64,000 nt of DNA, from the NCBI RefSeq assembly GCF_029238095.1, contig NZ_JAQWGS010000024.1, positions 1 to 64,000 on the forward strand, read 5' to 3'. The notes under the pieces were generated by a model. It ran no database searches. It had not been told where the DNA came from and saw only the letters and a list, made by a program, of their open reading frames with translations. This DNA comes from Lacinutrix sp. (GTDB taxonomy: Bacteria > Bacteroidota > Bacteroidia > Flavobacteriales > Flavobacteriaceae). Positions within the stretch are counted from its first letter, which is position 1. Every line of letters begins with the position of its first letter. Below are positions 17,708 through 26,119 of this stretch, one piece after another. A program made the position numbers and the translations under genes.

Positions 17708-19156
17708 TTAGTAGTAAGTAAAGCGTCTTACCTTAGCAATGTGCTTAGCTAAACGAATAACTTGATGGCTATAACCATATTCGTTATCGTACCAAACATA
17801 AAGCACCGCGTTTTTACCGTCTTTTCTAACTATAGTTGCTTTACTATCATAAATAGAAGGCGCAGAACTACCAACTATATCACTAGATACTAGTTCGTCA
17901 CTCATTTCATATTTAATTTGCTCAACAAGATCTCCTTCTAAAGCATATTTTTTTATTGTAGCATTCATGCTGTCTACACTGGCTTTAGATTCTAATTCTA
18001 AGTTTAGTATAGCTAGTGAACCATTAGGAACAGGTACTCTTATAGCATTAGATGTTAGTTTGCCTTCAAAACTTGGTAAAGCTTTTGATACAGCAGCTCC
18101 AGCACCAGTTTCTGTAATAACCATGTTTAGTGCAGCAGCACGTCCACGTCTGTATTTTTTATGAAAATTATCAACTAGGTTTTGGTCGTTTGTATAAGCA
18201 TGTATTGTCTCTAAATGTCCGCTTTTAACACCAAAAGTATCTTCAATAGCTTTTAAAATTGGTGTAATGGCGTTAGTAGTACAAGAAGCCGCAGAGAAAA
18301 TATCTATGTTGTCTGGATTATTCTCTAAATGGTTAACACCATGCACAATATTTGGAATGCCTTTTCCTGGAGCAGTTAATAAAACTTTATCTGCACCTGG
18401 AGAGTTTTTTAAACGTGTTAAAGCTTCTTTATCTCTAAAAACGCCTGTATTATCTATTATTAAGGCGTTATTGATATCGTATTTTGTATAATCTATATCT
18501 TCTGGTTGGTTTGCAGAAATAATACGAACTGTCGTTCCATTTATAATTAAAGCTTCGTTTTCTAAATCTACAGCAACTGTACCAGAAAAATCACCATGAA
18601 CAGAATCGTTACGTAATAAAGCAGCTCTTTTTTCTAAAACAACAGCATCGTTTTTGCCACGAGTTACAATTGCTCGTAAACGCAATTGACTGCCTTTTCC
18701 TGTTCTTGTCATTAATTCACGTGCAACTAAACGACCAATACGACCAAAACCATATAAAACAACATCTTTTGGTTTAATTTCTTCTGAAGTACTTGCGCCT
18801 TTAAGTTTACTGGCAACAAAAGCAATAGCATTAGAGTGCTTTTGTTCCTCAAGGTGATACTCGTAAGTTAACTTACCTATGTCTAATTTTGCAGGTGGAA
18901 TATCTAGTGTTTTAATAGCTTGTGCAATTTCTACAGAATCGAAAACCGAAATTGGTTTTTGTACAAATTCGCCTGCATATTCATGAAGGTTTAAAATTTG
19001 GCTTACATTTCTATCTATTAATTGGTTTCTAAAAAGCACCAATTCAATGGACTTGTCGTACCAAAGGTCGCTAACAATTTTAATGAATTCTACAGTAGCA
19101 CGACGTCTATCGGCTTGAAATGCTAATTCGTTTTCATAGGTTTCTTTAACTGGCAT
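17708..19156 (-). CDS. gap: glyceraldehyde-3-phosphate dehydrogenase, long form
   Basis: The enzyme interconverts glyceraldehyde-3-phosphate and 1,3-bisphosphoglycerate. The 482-residue protein is about 140 residues longer than classical GAPDH because of an N-terminal helical extension (about residues 1-125) seen in a bacteroidal subgroup. The NAD-binding loop YGFGRIGRLVARELM begins near residue 134. The catalytic cysteine lies in SAASCTTNAITP near residue 290, and the C-terminus has VWYDNEYGYSHQVIRL. It stands alone between two terminators. The long form may be a second, gluconeogenic or NADP-linked isozyme, but the sequence alone does not decide this. Confidence 0.93.
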   Translation of the reverse strand: MPVKETYENELAFQADRRRATVEFIKIVSDLWYDKSIELVLFRNQLIDRNVSQILNLHEYAGEFVQKPISVFDSVEIAQAIKTLDIPPAKLDIGKLTYEYHLEEQKHSNAIAFVASKLKGASTSEEIKPKDVVLYGFGRIGRLVARELMTRTGKGSQLRLRAIVTRGKNDAVVLEKRAALLRNDSVHGDFSGTVAVDLENEALIINGTTVRIISANQPEDIDYTKYDINNALIIDNTGVFRDKEALTRLKNSPGADKVLLTAPGKGIPNIVHGVNHLENNPDNIDIFSAASCTTNAITPILKAIEDTFGVKSGHLETIHAYTNDQNLVDNFHKKYRRGRAAALNMVITETGAGAAVSKALPSFEGKLTSNAIRVPVPNGSLAILNLELESKASVDSMNATIKKYALEGDLVEQIKYEMSDELVSSDIVGSSAPSIYDSKATIVRKDGKNAVLYVWYDNEYGYSHQVIRLAKHIAKVRRFTYY

Positions 19157-19258
19157 TCGTTTAGGTGTTTAGTGTGTTGATATTTTTTTAGTCTTTGCTA
19201 AAATTTTTTGCAAAAATAGTTATTTCAAACGTTTTCGTAAAGTATTTCCTGTAAAAAA

Positions 19259-19292
19259 TAAAAGCACTTTATAACATTATAAAGTGCTTTTA
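19259..19292 (-). terminator. degP-type gene terminator
   Basis: A 13-bp stem (AAAGCACTTTATA/TATAAAGTGCTTT, 4-base loop) with T-rich flanks lies 24 bases past the protease stop on the minus strand. Confidence 0.85.
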
Positions 19293-19315
19293 TTTAATTA
19301 ACGGTTTTAATGTAA

Positions 19316-20728
19316 TTATCTAAATCCGTATTTTAATTCTTGGCCTTTAGAATTAATTAATTCAACAACTAAAGGACTGTATAAATCTTTATTTCTAATA
19401 ATTTTTTGAACCTCTTCTACAGAATTTACTGAAACACCATTGATTTTAGTAATTATATTACCAGATTCAATGCCTTCCTGTCTTAAATATTTTGCATATT
19501 CACCAACAAGTTCAGTTATTTTTACACCACTTTCAACTTTGTACCTTTTTAAGTCTTCAGGTTTGGCATCTTTTATAACAGCAATATTAGAAATTACAAC
19601 AGTATTATTTTTTAACAAGGTGACGCTTACTTCTTTTTGAACTCCATTTCGTAAAAAATAAACATTAACCACATCATTAGGTCGTTTAGTATCTAAATAT
19701 CCCTTTAAATCTGATAATTTATTAATTTCAATACCATCAATTTTTTTAATAATATCACCACTTCTTAATCCAGCAATAGCTGCTCCAGTGTCTTCATCTA
19801 CATCATCTACATAAAAACCTTCGGTTTCATTCACACCAAGTTTTTCTGCTGCATTACTGTTTAATGAGCCTCCTCGAACACCCAAAATACCATTTTGTAC
19901 ATTACCAAACTCCATAATATCTTGTATTACTTTTTTTGCAATATTACTTGGCACTGCAAAAGAATAGCCAATATATGAACCTGTTTGCGAGGTAATCGCT
20001 GTATTAATACCAATAAGTTCTCCTTTTGTGTTTACTAAGGCACCTCCAGAATTTCCTGGGTTTACAGCAGCATCTGTTTGTATGAAAGATTGACTACTAT
20101 CTCCAGATAAATCTCTAGATTTAGCACTTATTATACCTGCAGTTACTGTAGATGTTAGGTTAAAAGGGTTGCCAACAGCCAAAACCCACTCACCAATTTT
20201 TGCGGTATCACTGTCTCCAAATGTAGTATATGGTAAAATGTCGTCTGTTTCTATTTTTAATAAAGCAATATCAGTTTTTGGGTCTGTACCAACAATAGTG
20301 GCTTCTAAGGTTCTATTGTCGTTAAGTGTAACGCTTAATTTATCAGAACCATCAATAACATGATTATTGGTAATAATATAGCCATCTGGAGAGATTATAA
20401 CTCCACTTCCAGTTCCTAATTGTCTGCGTTGTGTTGCACGACCTAAAAGTAAATCACGCATGGTTAATTGTTGATTTGTAACAGTAACACTTTTTACATG
20501 CACTACAGCGTGTATGGTTTTTTCAGCAGCTTGAGTAAAATCAATACTTTCTGTAGCACCCAAATTGGTTTTGTTTGCGGTGTAATTTACAGGTTGAAAT
20601 ATAGGTTGAGATAGTTCTTCTTTGTGTGCAATTGTTTGTGCTTCTTCTTCAAGAAAGGTTTTGTATGTTCCTAGAGTAATTGCGCCTCCTAAAACTGAAA
20701 CTAAAACCAGCATTGCTAACTTTTTCAT
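19316..20728 (-). CDS. degP: Do-family periplasmic serine protease (DegP/HtrA)
   Basis: This protease and chaperone degrades or refolds damaged envelope proteins. The 470-residue protein has an N-terminal signal or anchor (residues 3-22). A trypsin-like domain follows at about 50-275, with the triad His in ITNNHVID, Asp in DPKTDIALLKI and Ser in NPGNSGGALV. Two PDZ-like segments follow at about 285-375 (AGLRSGDIIKKIDG) and 390-465 (ESGNIITKINGVSV). It stands alone with its own terminator, and the upstream gap is shared with the divergent dapF. Length and motifs are normal. Confidence 0.95.
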   Translation of the reverse strand: MKKLAMLVLVSVLGGAITLGTYKTFLEEEAQTIAHKEELSQPIFQPVNYTANKTNLGATESIDFTQAAEKTIHAVVHVKSVTVTNQQLTMRDLLLGRATQRRQLGTGSGVIISPDGYIITNNHVIDGSDKLSVTLNDNRTLEATIVGTDPKTDIALLKIETDDILPYTTFGDSDTAKIGEWVLAVGNPFNLTSTVTAGIISAKSRDLSGDSSQSFIQTDAAVNPGNSGGALVNTKGELIGINTAITSQTGSYIGYSFAVPSNIAKKVIQDIMEFGNVQNGILGVRGGSLNSNAAEKLGVNETEGFYVDDVDEDTGAAIAGLRSGDIIKKIDGIEINKLSDLKGYLDTKRPNDVVNVYFLRNGVQKEVSVTLLKNNTVVISNIAVIKDAKPEDLKRYKVESGVKITELVGEYAKYLRQEGIESGNIITKINGVSVNSVEEVQKIIRNKDLYSPLVVELINSKGQELKYGFR

Positions 20729-20839
20729 AGATAATATTTAGTTTAGAATTCATAATTATAACTATAAAATTAATTTTTAATTGTTTAACAAAATCAACTT
20801 TAACGAGACATTAACAACAAAAATAAATTTTCAAAACAC

Positions 20840-20847
20840 TATATTTG
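20840..20847 (+). promoter_or_regulatory. -7 element of dapF operon
   Basis: TATATTTG matches TAnnTTTG exactly, 19 bases before the dapF ATG. Confidence 0.45.
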
Positions 20848-20866
20848 TCAAAGTAAAACTTACTAA

Positions 20867-21646
20867 ATGACACATACCTTTTTTAAATATCAAGGCACAG
20901 GTAATGACTTTGTTTTTATTGATAATCGCCTAGAAATATTCAACAAAAATAATACCAAATTAATAGCGCATCTATGCGATAGACGTTTTGGCATAGGTGC
21001 AGATGGCTTGATTTTATTGGAGAATGATGTAGAAACCGATTTTAAAATGGTTTATTTTAATGCAGATGGAAACCAAAGTACCATGTGTGGCAATGGAGGA
21101 CGCTGTATTGTTGCTTTCGCTGAAATGCTAAACATAATAAATAAAAAAACAATATTTAATGCTATTGATGGTTTACATAAAGCTACAATAGAAAACGGAT
21201 TTGTAAAATTAAAAATGAAAGATGTAGAAGTAGTTGAAGTTTGCCAGAATCATGTTTTTTTAAACACTGGTTCTCCTCATCATGTTACCTTGGTAGAAAA
21301 TATTAAAGATTTTGATGTTAAAACCGAAGGTTCTAAAATTAGATATGGAGCTCCTTACATTAATGAAGGTGTTAACGTGAATTTTGTAGAACAAATTAAT
21401 AATAATGTGTTTACAGTAAGAACCTACGAAAGAGGAGTAGAAGATGAAACCTTATCTTGTGGAACTGGAGTTACTGCTGTAGCATTAGCTATGCATAAAA
21501 CAGGAAAAACTAATGCTGAAATTGTAAATTTAAATGTTCAAGGAGGTGAATTAAAAGTCTCTTTCAATACGACAGGAAGTGCTTACAAAAATATCTGGCT
21601 TCAAGGTCCAGCAACTTTAGTTTTTAAAGGCGAAATAGAATGCTAA
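20867..21646 (+). CDS. dapF: diaminopimelate epimerase
   Basis: DapF converts LL- to meso-diaminopimelate, the precursor of lysine and of the peptidoglycan cross-link. The 259-residue protein has both active-site cysteines: one in MCGNGGRCIVAFA (residue about 74) and one in LSCGTGVTAVALAM (about 200). The N-terminal FFKYQGTGNDFVFIDNR is the family start. It begins an operon of overlapping genes, since the acetyltransferase starts seven bases inside it. The set (DapF, MltG, then a muramidase-like gene) points to cell-wall synthesis. Confidence 0.96.
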   Translation: MTHTFFKYQGTGNDFVFIDNRLEIFNKNNTKLIAHLCDRRFGIGADGLILLENDVETDFKMVYFNADGNQSTMCGNGGRCIVAFAEMLNIINKKTIFNAIDGLHKATIENGFVKLKMKDVEVVEVCQNHVFLNTGSPHHVTLVENIKDFDVKTEGSKIRYGAPYINEGVNVNFVEQINNNVFTVRTYERGVEDETLSCGTGVTAVALAMHKTGKTNAEIVNLNVQGGELKVSFNTTGSAYKNIWLQGPATLVFKGEIEC

Positions 21647-22170
21647 CATTAAAAGGCGAACATATTTACTTACGTGCTTTGGAGCCAGAAGATTTAGACT
21701 TTATACATACCATTGAAAACGATGAAACCATTTGGGAACTAAGCAACACTATAACACCTTATTCTAAGTTTTTAATTAAAGAATATCTCGAACATGCACA
21801 TAAAGATATTTATGAAGTAAAACAGTTACGTTTACTAATATCAGATTTTAATGATAATGCTATTGGTCTTATAGATATTTTTGATTTTGATATTAAAAAT
21901 CGTCGAGCAGGTATTGGTATTCTAATCCATAATTCAACAAACAGAGCTAAAGGTTATGGAAAAGAAGCTTTAGCATTATTATCTAATTATTGTTTTTCTC
22001 ATTTAGATTTACATCAATTATATTGTAATATTTCTGAAACCAATAGGGCTAGTATTAAGCTTTTTGAAAACCAAGGTTTTACTAGAATAGGACTGAAAAA
22101 AGACTGGAATTTTAAAAACGGAAATTACACTAATGAATATTTATACCAACTTATAAATTATGTACCTTAA
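21640..22170 (+). CDS. GNAT acetyltransferase, RimJ/RimL-like
   Basis: This 176-residue acetyltransferase opens with LTLKGEHIYLRALEPEDLDFI, the usual beginning of RimJ/RimL-type and SpeG-type enzymes. It carries the acetyl-CoA region RAKGYGKEALALLSNYCF near residue 110, followed by LHQLYCNISETNRASIKLFE. The substrate may be a protein N-terminus or a polyamine and is not identifiable. It overlaps dapF by seven bases and mltG by eleven bases, so all three are translated together. Confidence 0.85.
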   Translation: MLTLKGEHIYLRALEPEDLDFIHTIENDETIWELSNTITPYSKFLIKEYLEHAHKDIYEVKQLRLLISDFNDNAIGLIDIFDFDIKNRRAGIGILIHNSTNRAKGYGKEALALLSNYCFSHLDLHQLYCNISETNRASIKLFENQGFTRIGLKKDWNFKNGNYTNEYLYQLINYVP

Positions 22171-23203
22171 AAAAATACTTGCAGCTATTGCTATTATTGG
22201 TTTGCTTGTAGCAGCTTATTTTGCTTACTTTGTTTATGGCGTAATGTTATCGCCAAATACTGCTTTTAATAATGAAGAGGCTTATATTTTTATACCTACA
22301 AATGCTAGTTATACAGAAGTAAGAGCACAATTAGAACCTTTATTAAAAGATATCGATAAATTTGATGCTTTAGCTGAACAGAAAAAATACACTAACAATA
22401 TAAAGGCTGGTCGTTTTTTAATTAAAAAGGGTATGAATAATAATGATATTATTAACTCTATACGAAGTAAAAATGTACCTTTAAAAATAGCCTTTAATAA
22501 CCAAGAACGTATAGAAGATTTAGCAGGACGTATAGCATTTCAAATAGAAGTAGATAGTTTAAGTTTGTTGCAATCTATGACTAATGTAGAGTTTTTAAGT
22601 AAAAACGGTTTTACAAAACAAACAGCTTTAGCAATGTATGTTCCTAATAGTTATGAAGTGTACTGGAATACATCTGCAGATGCTTTTAGAGATAAAATGC
22701 TTAAAGAATACAATCGTTTTTGGACAAAAACCAGACTTGAAAAAGCTAAACAATTAAACTTAACACCAAATGAGGTGGTTTCTTTGGCAGCTATAGTTCA
22801 TAAAGAGACTGCAAAAGTGGACGAGCGTCCAAGAGTAGCTGGAGTGTATTTAAACCGCATTAAAACAGGTATGCCGCTTCAAGCAGATCCTACAGTTATT
22901 TATGCTGTTAAAAAAGAATCTGGAGATTTTAATCGCATAATAAAAAGAGTACTTTATAAGGACTTAGAGATAGATTCTAAATTCAACACTTATAAATATA
23001 GTGGCATTCCACCAGGACCAATTTTTATGCCAGACGTTTCTGCAATAGATGCTGTTTTAAATGCTGAAAAACATAGCTATTATTATTTTGTAGCAAACGT
23101 AAAAAACTTTGGTTATCATAAATTTGCTAAAACATTATCTCAGCATAATGCTAACAAACGAGAGTATGTAGCTTGGATTAATAAACAAGGCGTAAATAGA
23201 TAA
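22160..23203 (+). CDS. mltG: endolytic transglycosylase MltG (YceG)
   Basis: MltG cuts nascent glycan strands inside the chain and probably releases them from the synthase. The 347-residue protein has one N-terminal membrane helix (about residues 7-27) and a periplasmic LysM-like part at about 40-110. The YceG catalytic domain follows, with VVSLAAIVHKETAKVDERPR around residue 210 (catalytic glutamate in HKETA). The later motifs are GVYLNRIKTGMPLQADPTV and YSGIPPGPIFMPDVSAIDAV. It overlaps the upstream acetyltransferase gene. Confidence 0.95.
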   Translation: MYLKKILAAIAIIGLLVAAYFAYFVYGVMLSPNTAFNNEEAYIFIPTNASYTEVRAQLEPLLKDIDKFDALAEQKKYTNNIKAGRFLIKKGMNNNDIINSIRSKNVPLKIAFNNQERIEDLAGRIAFQIEVDSLSLLQSMTNVEFLSKNGFTKQTALAMYVPNSYEVYWNTSADAFRDKMLKEYNRFWTKTRLEKAKQLNLTPNEVVSLAAIVHKETAKVDERPRVAGVYLNRIKTGMPLQADPTVIYAVKKESGDFNRIIKRVLYKDLEIDSKFNTYKYSGIPPGPIFMPDVSAIDAVLNAEKHSYYYFVANVKNFGYHKFAKTLSQHNANKREYVAWINKQGVNR

Positions 23204-23206
23204 TTG

Positions 23207-24112
23207 GTGAAGTATTCTTTATTTTTTATACTTTTTATATGTTTCTCGCTGTTTGCGTTTTCTCAACAGATTAGTTTTTTTAAGCCTAGTGATACTTTAA
23301 ATACTAAAAGGCGAAATACTGTGGTTATAACAGAAGCAGCAGTTGGAGGTTTAACACTTTTAGCTTTAAATCAATTATGGTACGCAGACTACAAGCGCTC
23401 AAAATTTCATACTATAGACGATAACAGCGAATGGCTTCAAATGGATAAGTTAGGCCATGTGTTTTCTGCTTATCAATTGGGAAAATTAGGAGCCAAATCT
23501 TTACGTTGGAGTGGTGTAAACGAAAAAAATCAATTGTTATATGGTGCAACTTTAGGGTTTTCATTTTTAACAGCTGTTGAGGTTTTAGATGGTTTTTCTA
23601 ACGAATGGGGATTTAGTTGGGGAGATTTTGCAGCAAACACCACTGGAGCAGGTTTGTATATTGGTCAAGAGTTGCTTTGGAAAGAACAGCGTATTCTTGT
23701 TAAATACTCATTTCATCGTACTGAGTTTGCTTCATCAAGGCCAGAAAAATTAGGTAATGGCTTGCTTGAAGAATCACTAAAAGATTATAATGGACAAACC
23801 TATTGGTTATCTGCAAATGTACATTCCTTTTTTAAAAACAGTAATGTTCCAAAATGGTTAAATGTAGCTGTTGGCTATGGTGGTGAAGGTATGCTCTCTG
23901 GAAACAATTCGCTTATTGTTAATGATGTTTTGATTGTACAGAATAGAAGAAGACAATTTTATTTAAGTCTAGATTTAGATTTAACTAAAATTGAAACAAA
24001 ATCTCATACACTTAAAACCATTTTTAGCATTTTTAATGCCATTAAAATACCGTTTCCTACACTTGAGTTTACACACAAAAATGGCGTTAAGTTCCATTCT
24101 GTCTATTTTTAG
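23207..24112 (+). CDS. DUF2279 (YfiM-like) periplasmic protein
   Basis: This protein of about 301 residues has a signal peptide (ending FAFSQQ) and resembles DUF2279/YfiM predicted periplasmic proteins. The family part includes WYADYKRSKFH, DNSEWLQMDKLGHVFSAYQ, LLYGATLGFSFLTAVEVLDG and WGFSWGDFAANTTGAGLY. Function is unknown. The start is uncertain, because TTG (23204) and GTG (23207) are adjacent right after the mltG stop and I prefer GTG. It ends the dapF-mltG operon. Confidence 0.75.
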   Translation: MKYSLFFILFICFSLFAFSQQISFFKPSDTLNTKRRNTVVITEAAVGGLTLLALNQLWYADYKRSKFHTIDDNSEWLQMDKLGHVFSAYQLGKLGAKSLRWSGVNEKNQLLYGATLGFSFLTAVEVLDGFSNEWGFSWGDFAANTTGAGLYIGQELLWKEQRILVKYSFHRTEFASSRPEKLGNGLLEESLKDYNGQTYWLSANVHSFFKNSNVPKWLNVAVGYGGEGMLSGNNSLIVNDVLIVQNRRRQFYLSLDLDLTKIETKSHTLKTIFSIFNAIKIPFPTLEFTHKNGVKFHSVYF

Positions 24113-24154
24113 AGCAAGTTAATTAATTGATTTTCAGTATTAAAATAAAAGTTG

Positions 24155-24162
24155 TATATTTG
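24155..24162 (+). promoter_or_regulatory. -7 element of muramidase-like gene
   Basis: TATATTTG followed by CACTCG is a strong flavobacterial -7 element. It lies inside a longer in-frame reading that begins at 24152, which argues for the downstream start at 24221. Confidence 0.5.
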
Positions 24163-24220
24163 CACTCGAAATTTTAGGCACGCTTATTGTTTGTTAGCAG
24201 CTTTAAAAAATCAAATAATT

Positions 24221-24895
24221 ATGAGTAAAAAAAGTATTGCAAAGTTAGTTTCATTAGCGCTTACAATATGTATTTTAATTATAGTATCGCTATCAACAAG
24301 TTCTACTACTAAAGATTATGCTTTATTAAAGGACAACACTATCGAAACTTCAGAAGAAGTTAATTTAACAACAGAAGCACAAGTCTCAAGTGTTGCTTCT
24401 ATCGTTCCTCAAAATGCTTTTTCACCTAAATTAGGGAAGTCTTTTAATGGCTTTAAAGAACAATTGGGTTTTAAAGAATCTCAAAACGATTACTTTAGAG
24501 TCAACTCATTAGGTTATTTAGGTAAATACCAATTTGGCAGGAGCACTTTAGAGTTAATAGGTATTAAAGATGTTAATCATTTTTTAAATACTCCAGAATT
24601 ACAAGAAAAAGCATTTATTGCGAATGCAGAGCGAAATAAATGGGTTTTAAGACGAGATATTAAGCGATTTGTTGGAAAAAACATCAATGGTGTTAAAATT
24701 ACAGAATCTGGAATATTAGCCGCAGCACATTTAGCAGGTCCAGGTGGAGTAAAGAAATATTTAAGAAGTTTTGGTTCTAATGGTTTTGAAGATGCTTTTG
24801 GTACATCAATAAGAAATTATATGAAACGTTTTCAAGGCTACGATACATCGAGAATTAAGCCAAATAAAAAGGCAAAAGCAGCTATAAAAGCATAA
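24221..24895 (+). CDS. lysozyme-like (transglycosylase/muramidase) protein
   Basis: This protein of about 224 residues starts with a basic, hydrophobic signal-anchor (residues 5-28). After an acidic Ser/Thr linker it has a lysozyme-like domain: FKEQLGFKESQNDYFRVNSL, GYLGKYQFGRSTLELIG and AAAHLAGPGGVKKYLRSFGS. This resembles phage-type muramidases, with a likely catalytic Glu in KESQNDY. Relatives in flavobacteria are often named peptidoglycan-binding LysM proteins, but I see no LysM repeat here. I start at ATG 24221 because a promoter element sits inside the longer frame. It converges on the RsmI-like gene with six bases between stops. Confidence 0.75.
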   Translation: MSKKSIAKLVSLALTICILIIVSLSTSSTTKDYALLKDNTIETSEEVNLTTEAQVSSVASIVPQNAFSPKLGKSFNGFKEQLGFKESQNDYFRVNSLGYLGKYQFGRSTLELIGIKDVNHFLNTPELQEKAFIANAERNKWVLRRDIKRFVGKNINGVKITESGILAAAHLAGPGGVKKYLRSFGSNGFEDAFGTSIRNYMKRFQGYDTSRIKPNKKAKAAIKA

Positions 24896-24901
24896 TAGAA
24901 A

Positions 24902-25624
24902 TTAGCTTTTATGAATAATAAATAACGTTGGTCTTTTATGAAGGTCAACGTTATTTTTTTTCCAATCGTTTGCAGACATTGTTTTTATGTACTCAGAAGG
25001 CAAGGTTATATCGCAAGCCACGCAAATCTCTGTATTACTATTTAATGTTGCACACAAGTCTTCTAGAAACTTATTGTTTCTATATGGTGTTTCTATAAAT
25101 AATTGAGATTGATTCTGTTCAAAACTTAAACGTTCTAAACGTTTTAATTCTGCTTTGCGTTCTTGTTTGTCTATTGGTAAATAACCATTAAAAGCAAAGC
25201 TTTGACCATTCATTCCACTGCTCATCATTGCCATTATTATAGAAGAAGGTCCTACTAGAGGTACTACTTTAATATTGTTTTGGTGAGCAATCTTTACAAT
25301 ATCTGCTCCAGGATCTGCAACACCAGGACATCCTGCTTCCGACAGTAAGCCTAAATTTAGTCCATTTTTACAAGGTTCTAAATAGCTGGGAAGTTCGGCA
25401 ATATCTGTAAACTTATTTAATGGAAATAGCTTTAGGCTTTGTTGTTTTTTGTCTGGGCAAATTTTCTTGATGTCTCGCCTTGCAGTCTTTTCGTTTTCAA
25501 CAATATAAATATCTATTTGATCAATAATTCTTTTTACGGTTAATGGTAAAACGTTTAAAGGTTCTGTATCTCCTAAAGTTGTTGGTATTAGATAGAGTTT
25601 TCCGAAAGTGTCGTTCATTTTCAT
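24902..25624 (-). CDS. tetrapyrrole-methylase-fold methyltransferase, RsmI-like
   Basis: This 240-residue SAM-dependent methyltransferase resembles RsmI (16S rRNA 2'-O-methylation of C1402). It has GKLYLIPTTLGD at the N-terminus, LGLLSEAGCPGVADPGADIV near residue 90, VVPLVGPSSIIMAMMSSGMNG near 115, and FIETPYRNNKFLEDL near 180. The order and spacing fit the second, divergent RsmI-type protein often found in Bacteroidota beside a canonical RsmI, so the exact substrate is uncertain. It is the last gene of the dnaA operon, 13 bases after the phosphatase. Confidence 0.82.
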   Translation of the reverse strand: MKMNDTFGKLYLIPTTLGDTEPLNVLPLTVKRIIDQIDIYIVENEKTARRDIKKICPDKKQQSLKLFPLNKFTDIAELPSYLEPCKNGLNLGLLSEAGCPGVADPGADIVKIAHQNNIKVVPLVGPSSIIMAMMSSGMNGQSFAFNGYLPIDKQERKAELKRLERLSFEQNQSQLFIETPYRNNKFLEDLCATLNSNTEICVACDITLPSEYIKTMSANDWKKNNVDLHKRPTLFIIHKS

Positions 25625-25637
25625 TTTTATAAATTAA

Positions 25638-26108
25638 CTATCTAAGATAAGATGTGCTTTTTAACTTTTTTGCTATATTATTACAAGCTATATCTAGCAT
25701 ATTATAAACATTATCAAAGCCTGAGTCACCACCATAATAAGGGTCTGGAACTTCTAGATTTTTGTTAGGAAAGCTTTCGTTTAAAATGAGTTTTACTTTA
25801 GAGATATCTTCAGTATTTCTTGCCATTTTCACAACATTTTCAAAGTTAGATTTGTCCATGACGTAGATATAATCGAAAGTATCAAAATCTTCAACCTTAA
25901 ATTGTCTGCCACGCTGGTTTGTAATATCTAAGCCTTTTTTTCTAGCAATAGCAATAGAACGTTGATCTGGTAAACTACCAATATGATAATTACTTGTTCC
26001 TGCAGAATCTACCTGAAAATTTTCAGTGTCTAATTTTGAAGCTAAAATACCATGAGCTAGTGGTGAGCGACAGATGTTTCCGAGGCAAACCATTAGAATT
26101 CTAATCAT
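25638..26108 (-). CDS. low molecular weight protein-tyrosine phosphatase
   Basis: This 156-residue cytoplasmic phosphatase has the P-loop CLGNICRSPLA (nucleophile Cys8, Arg14) at the N-terminus and the general-acid motif DPYYGGDSGFD near residue 121. It also has the middle segment FDYIYVMDKSNFENV. It removes phosphate from tyrosine on proteins. No cognate BY-kinase is nearby, so the target is unknown. It lies 11 bases after dnaA and 13 bases before the methylase, in one operon. Confidence 0.93.
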   Translation of the reverse strand: MIRILMVCLGNICRSPLAHGILASKLDTENFQVDSAGTSNYHIGSLPDQRSIAIARKKGLDITNQRGRQFKVEDFDTFDYIYVMDKSNFENVVKMARNTEDISKVKLILNESFPNKNLEVPDPYYGGDSGFDNVYNMLDIACNNIAKKLKSTSYLR

Positions 26109-26119
26109 AATTTAGGATA

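Noticed and set aside
24152-24220. Longer N-terminus for the muramidase-like protein
   Set aside because: The added residues look non-coding, a -7 element lies inside them, and the ATG at 24221 begins a proper signal-anchor.
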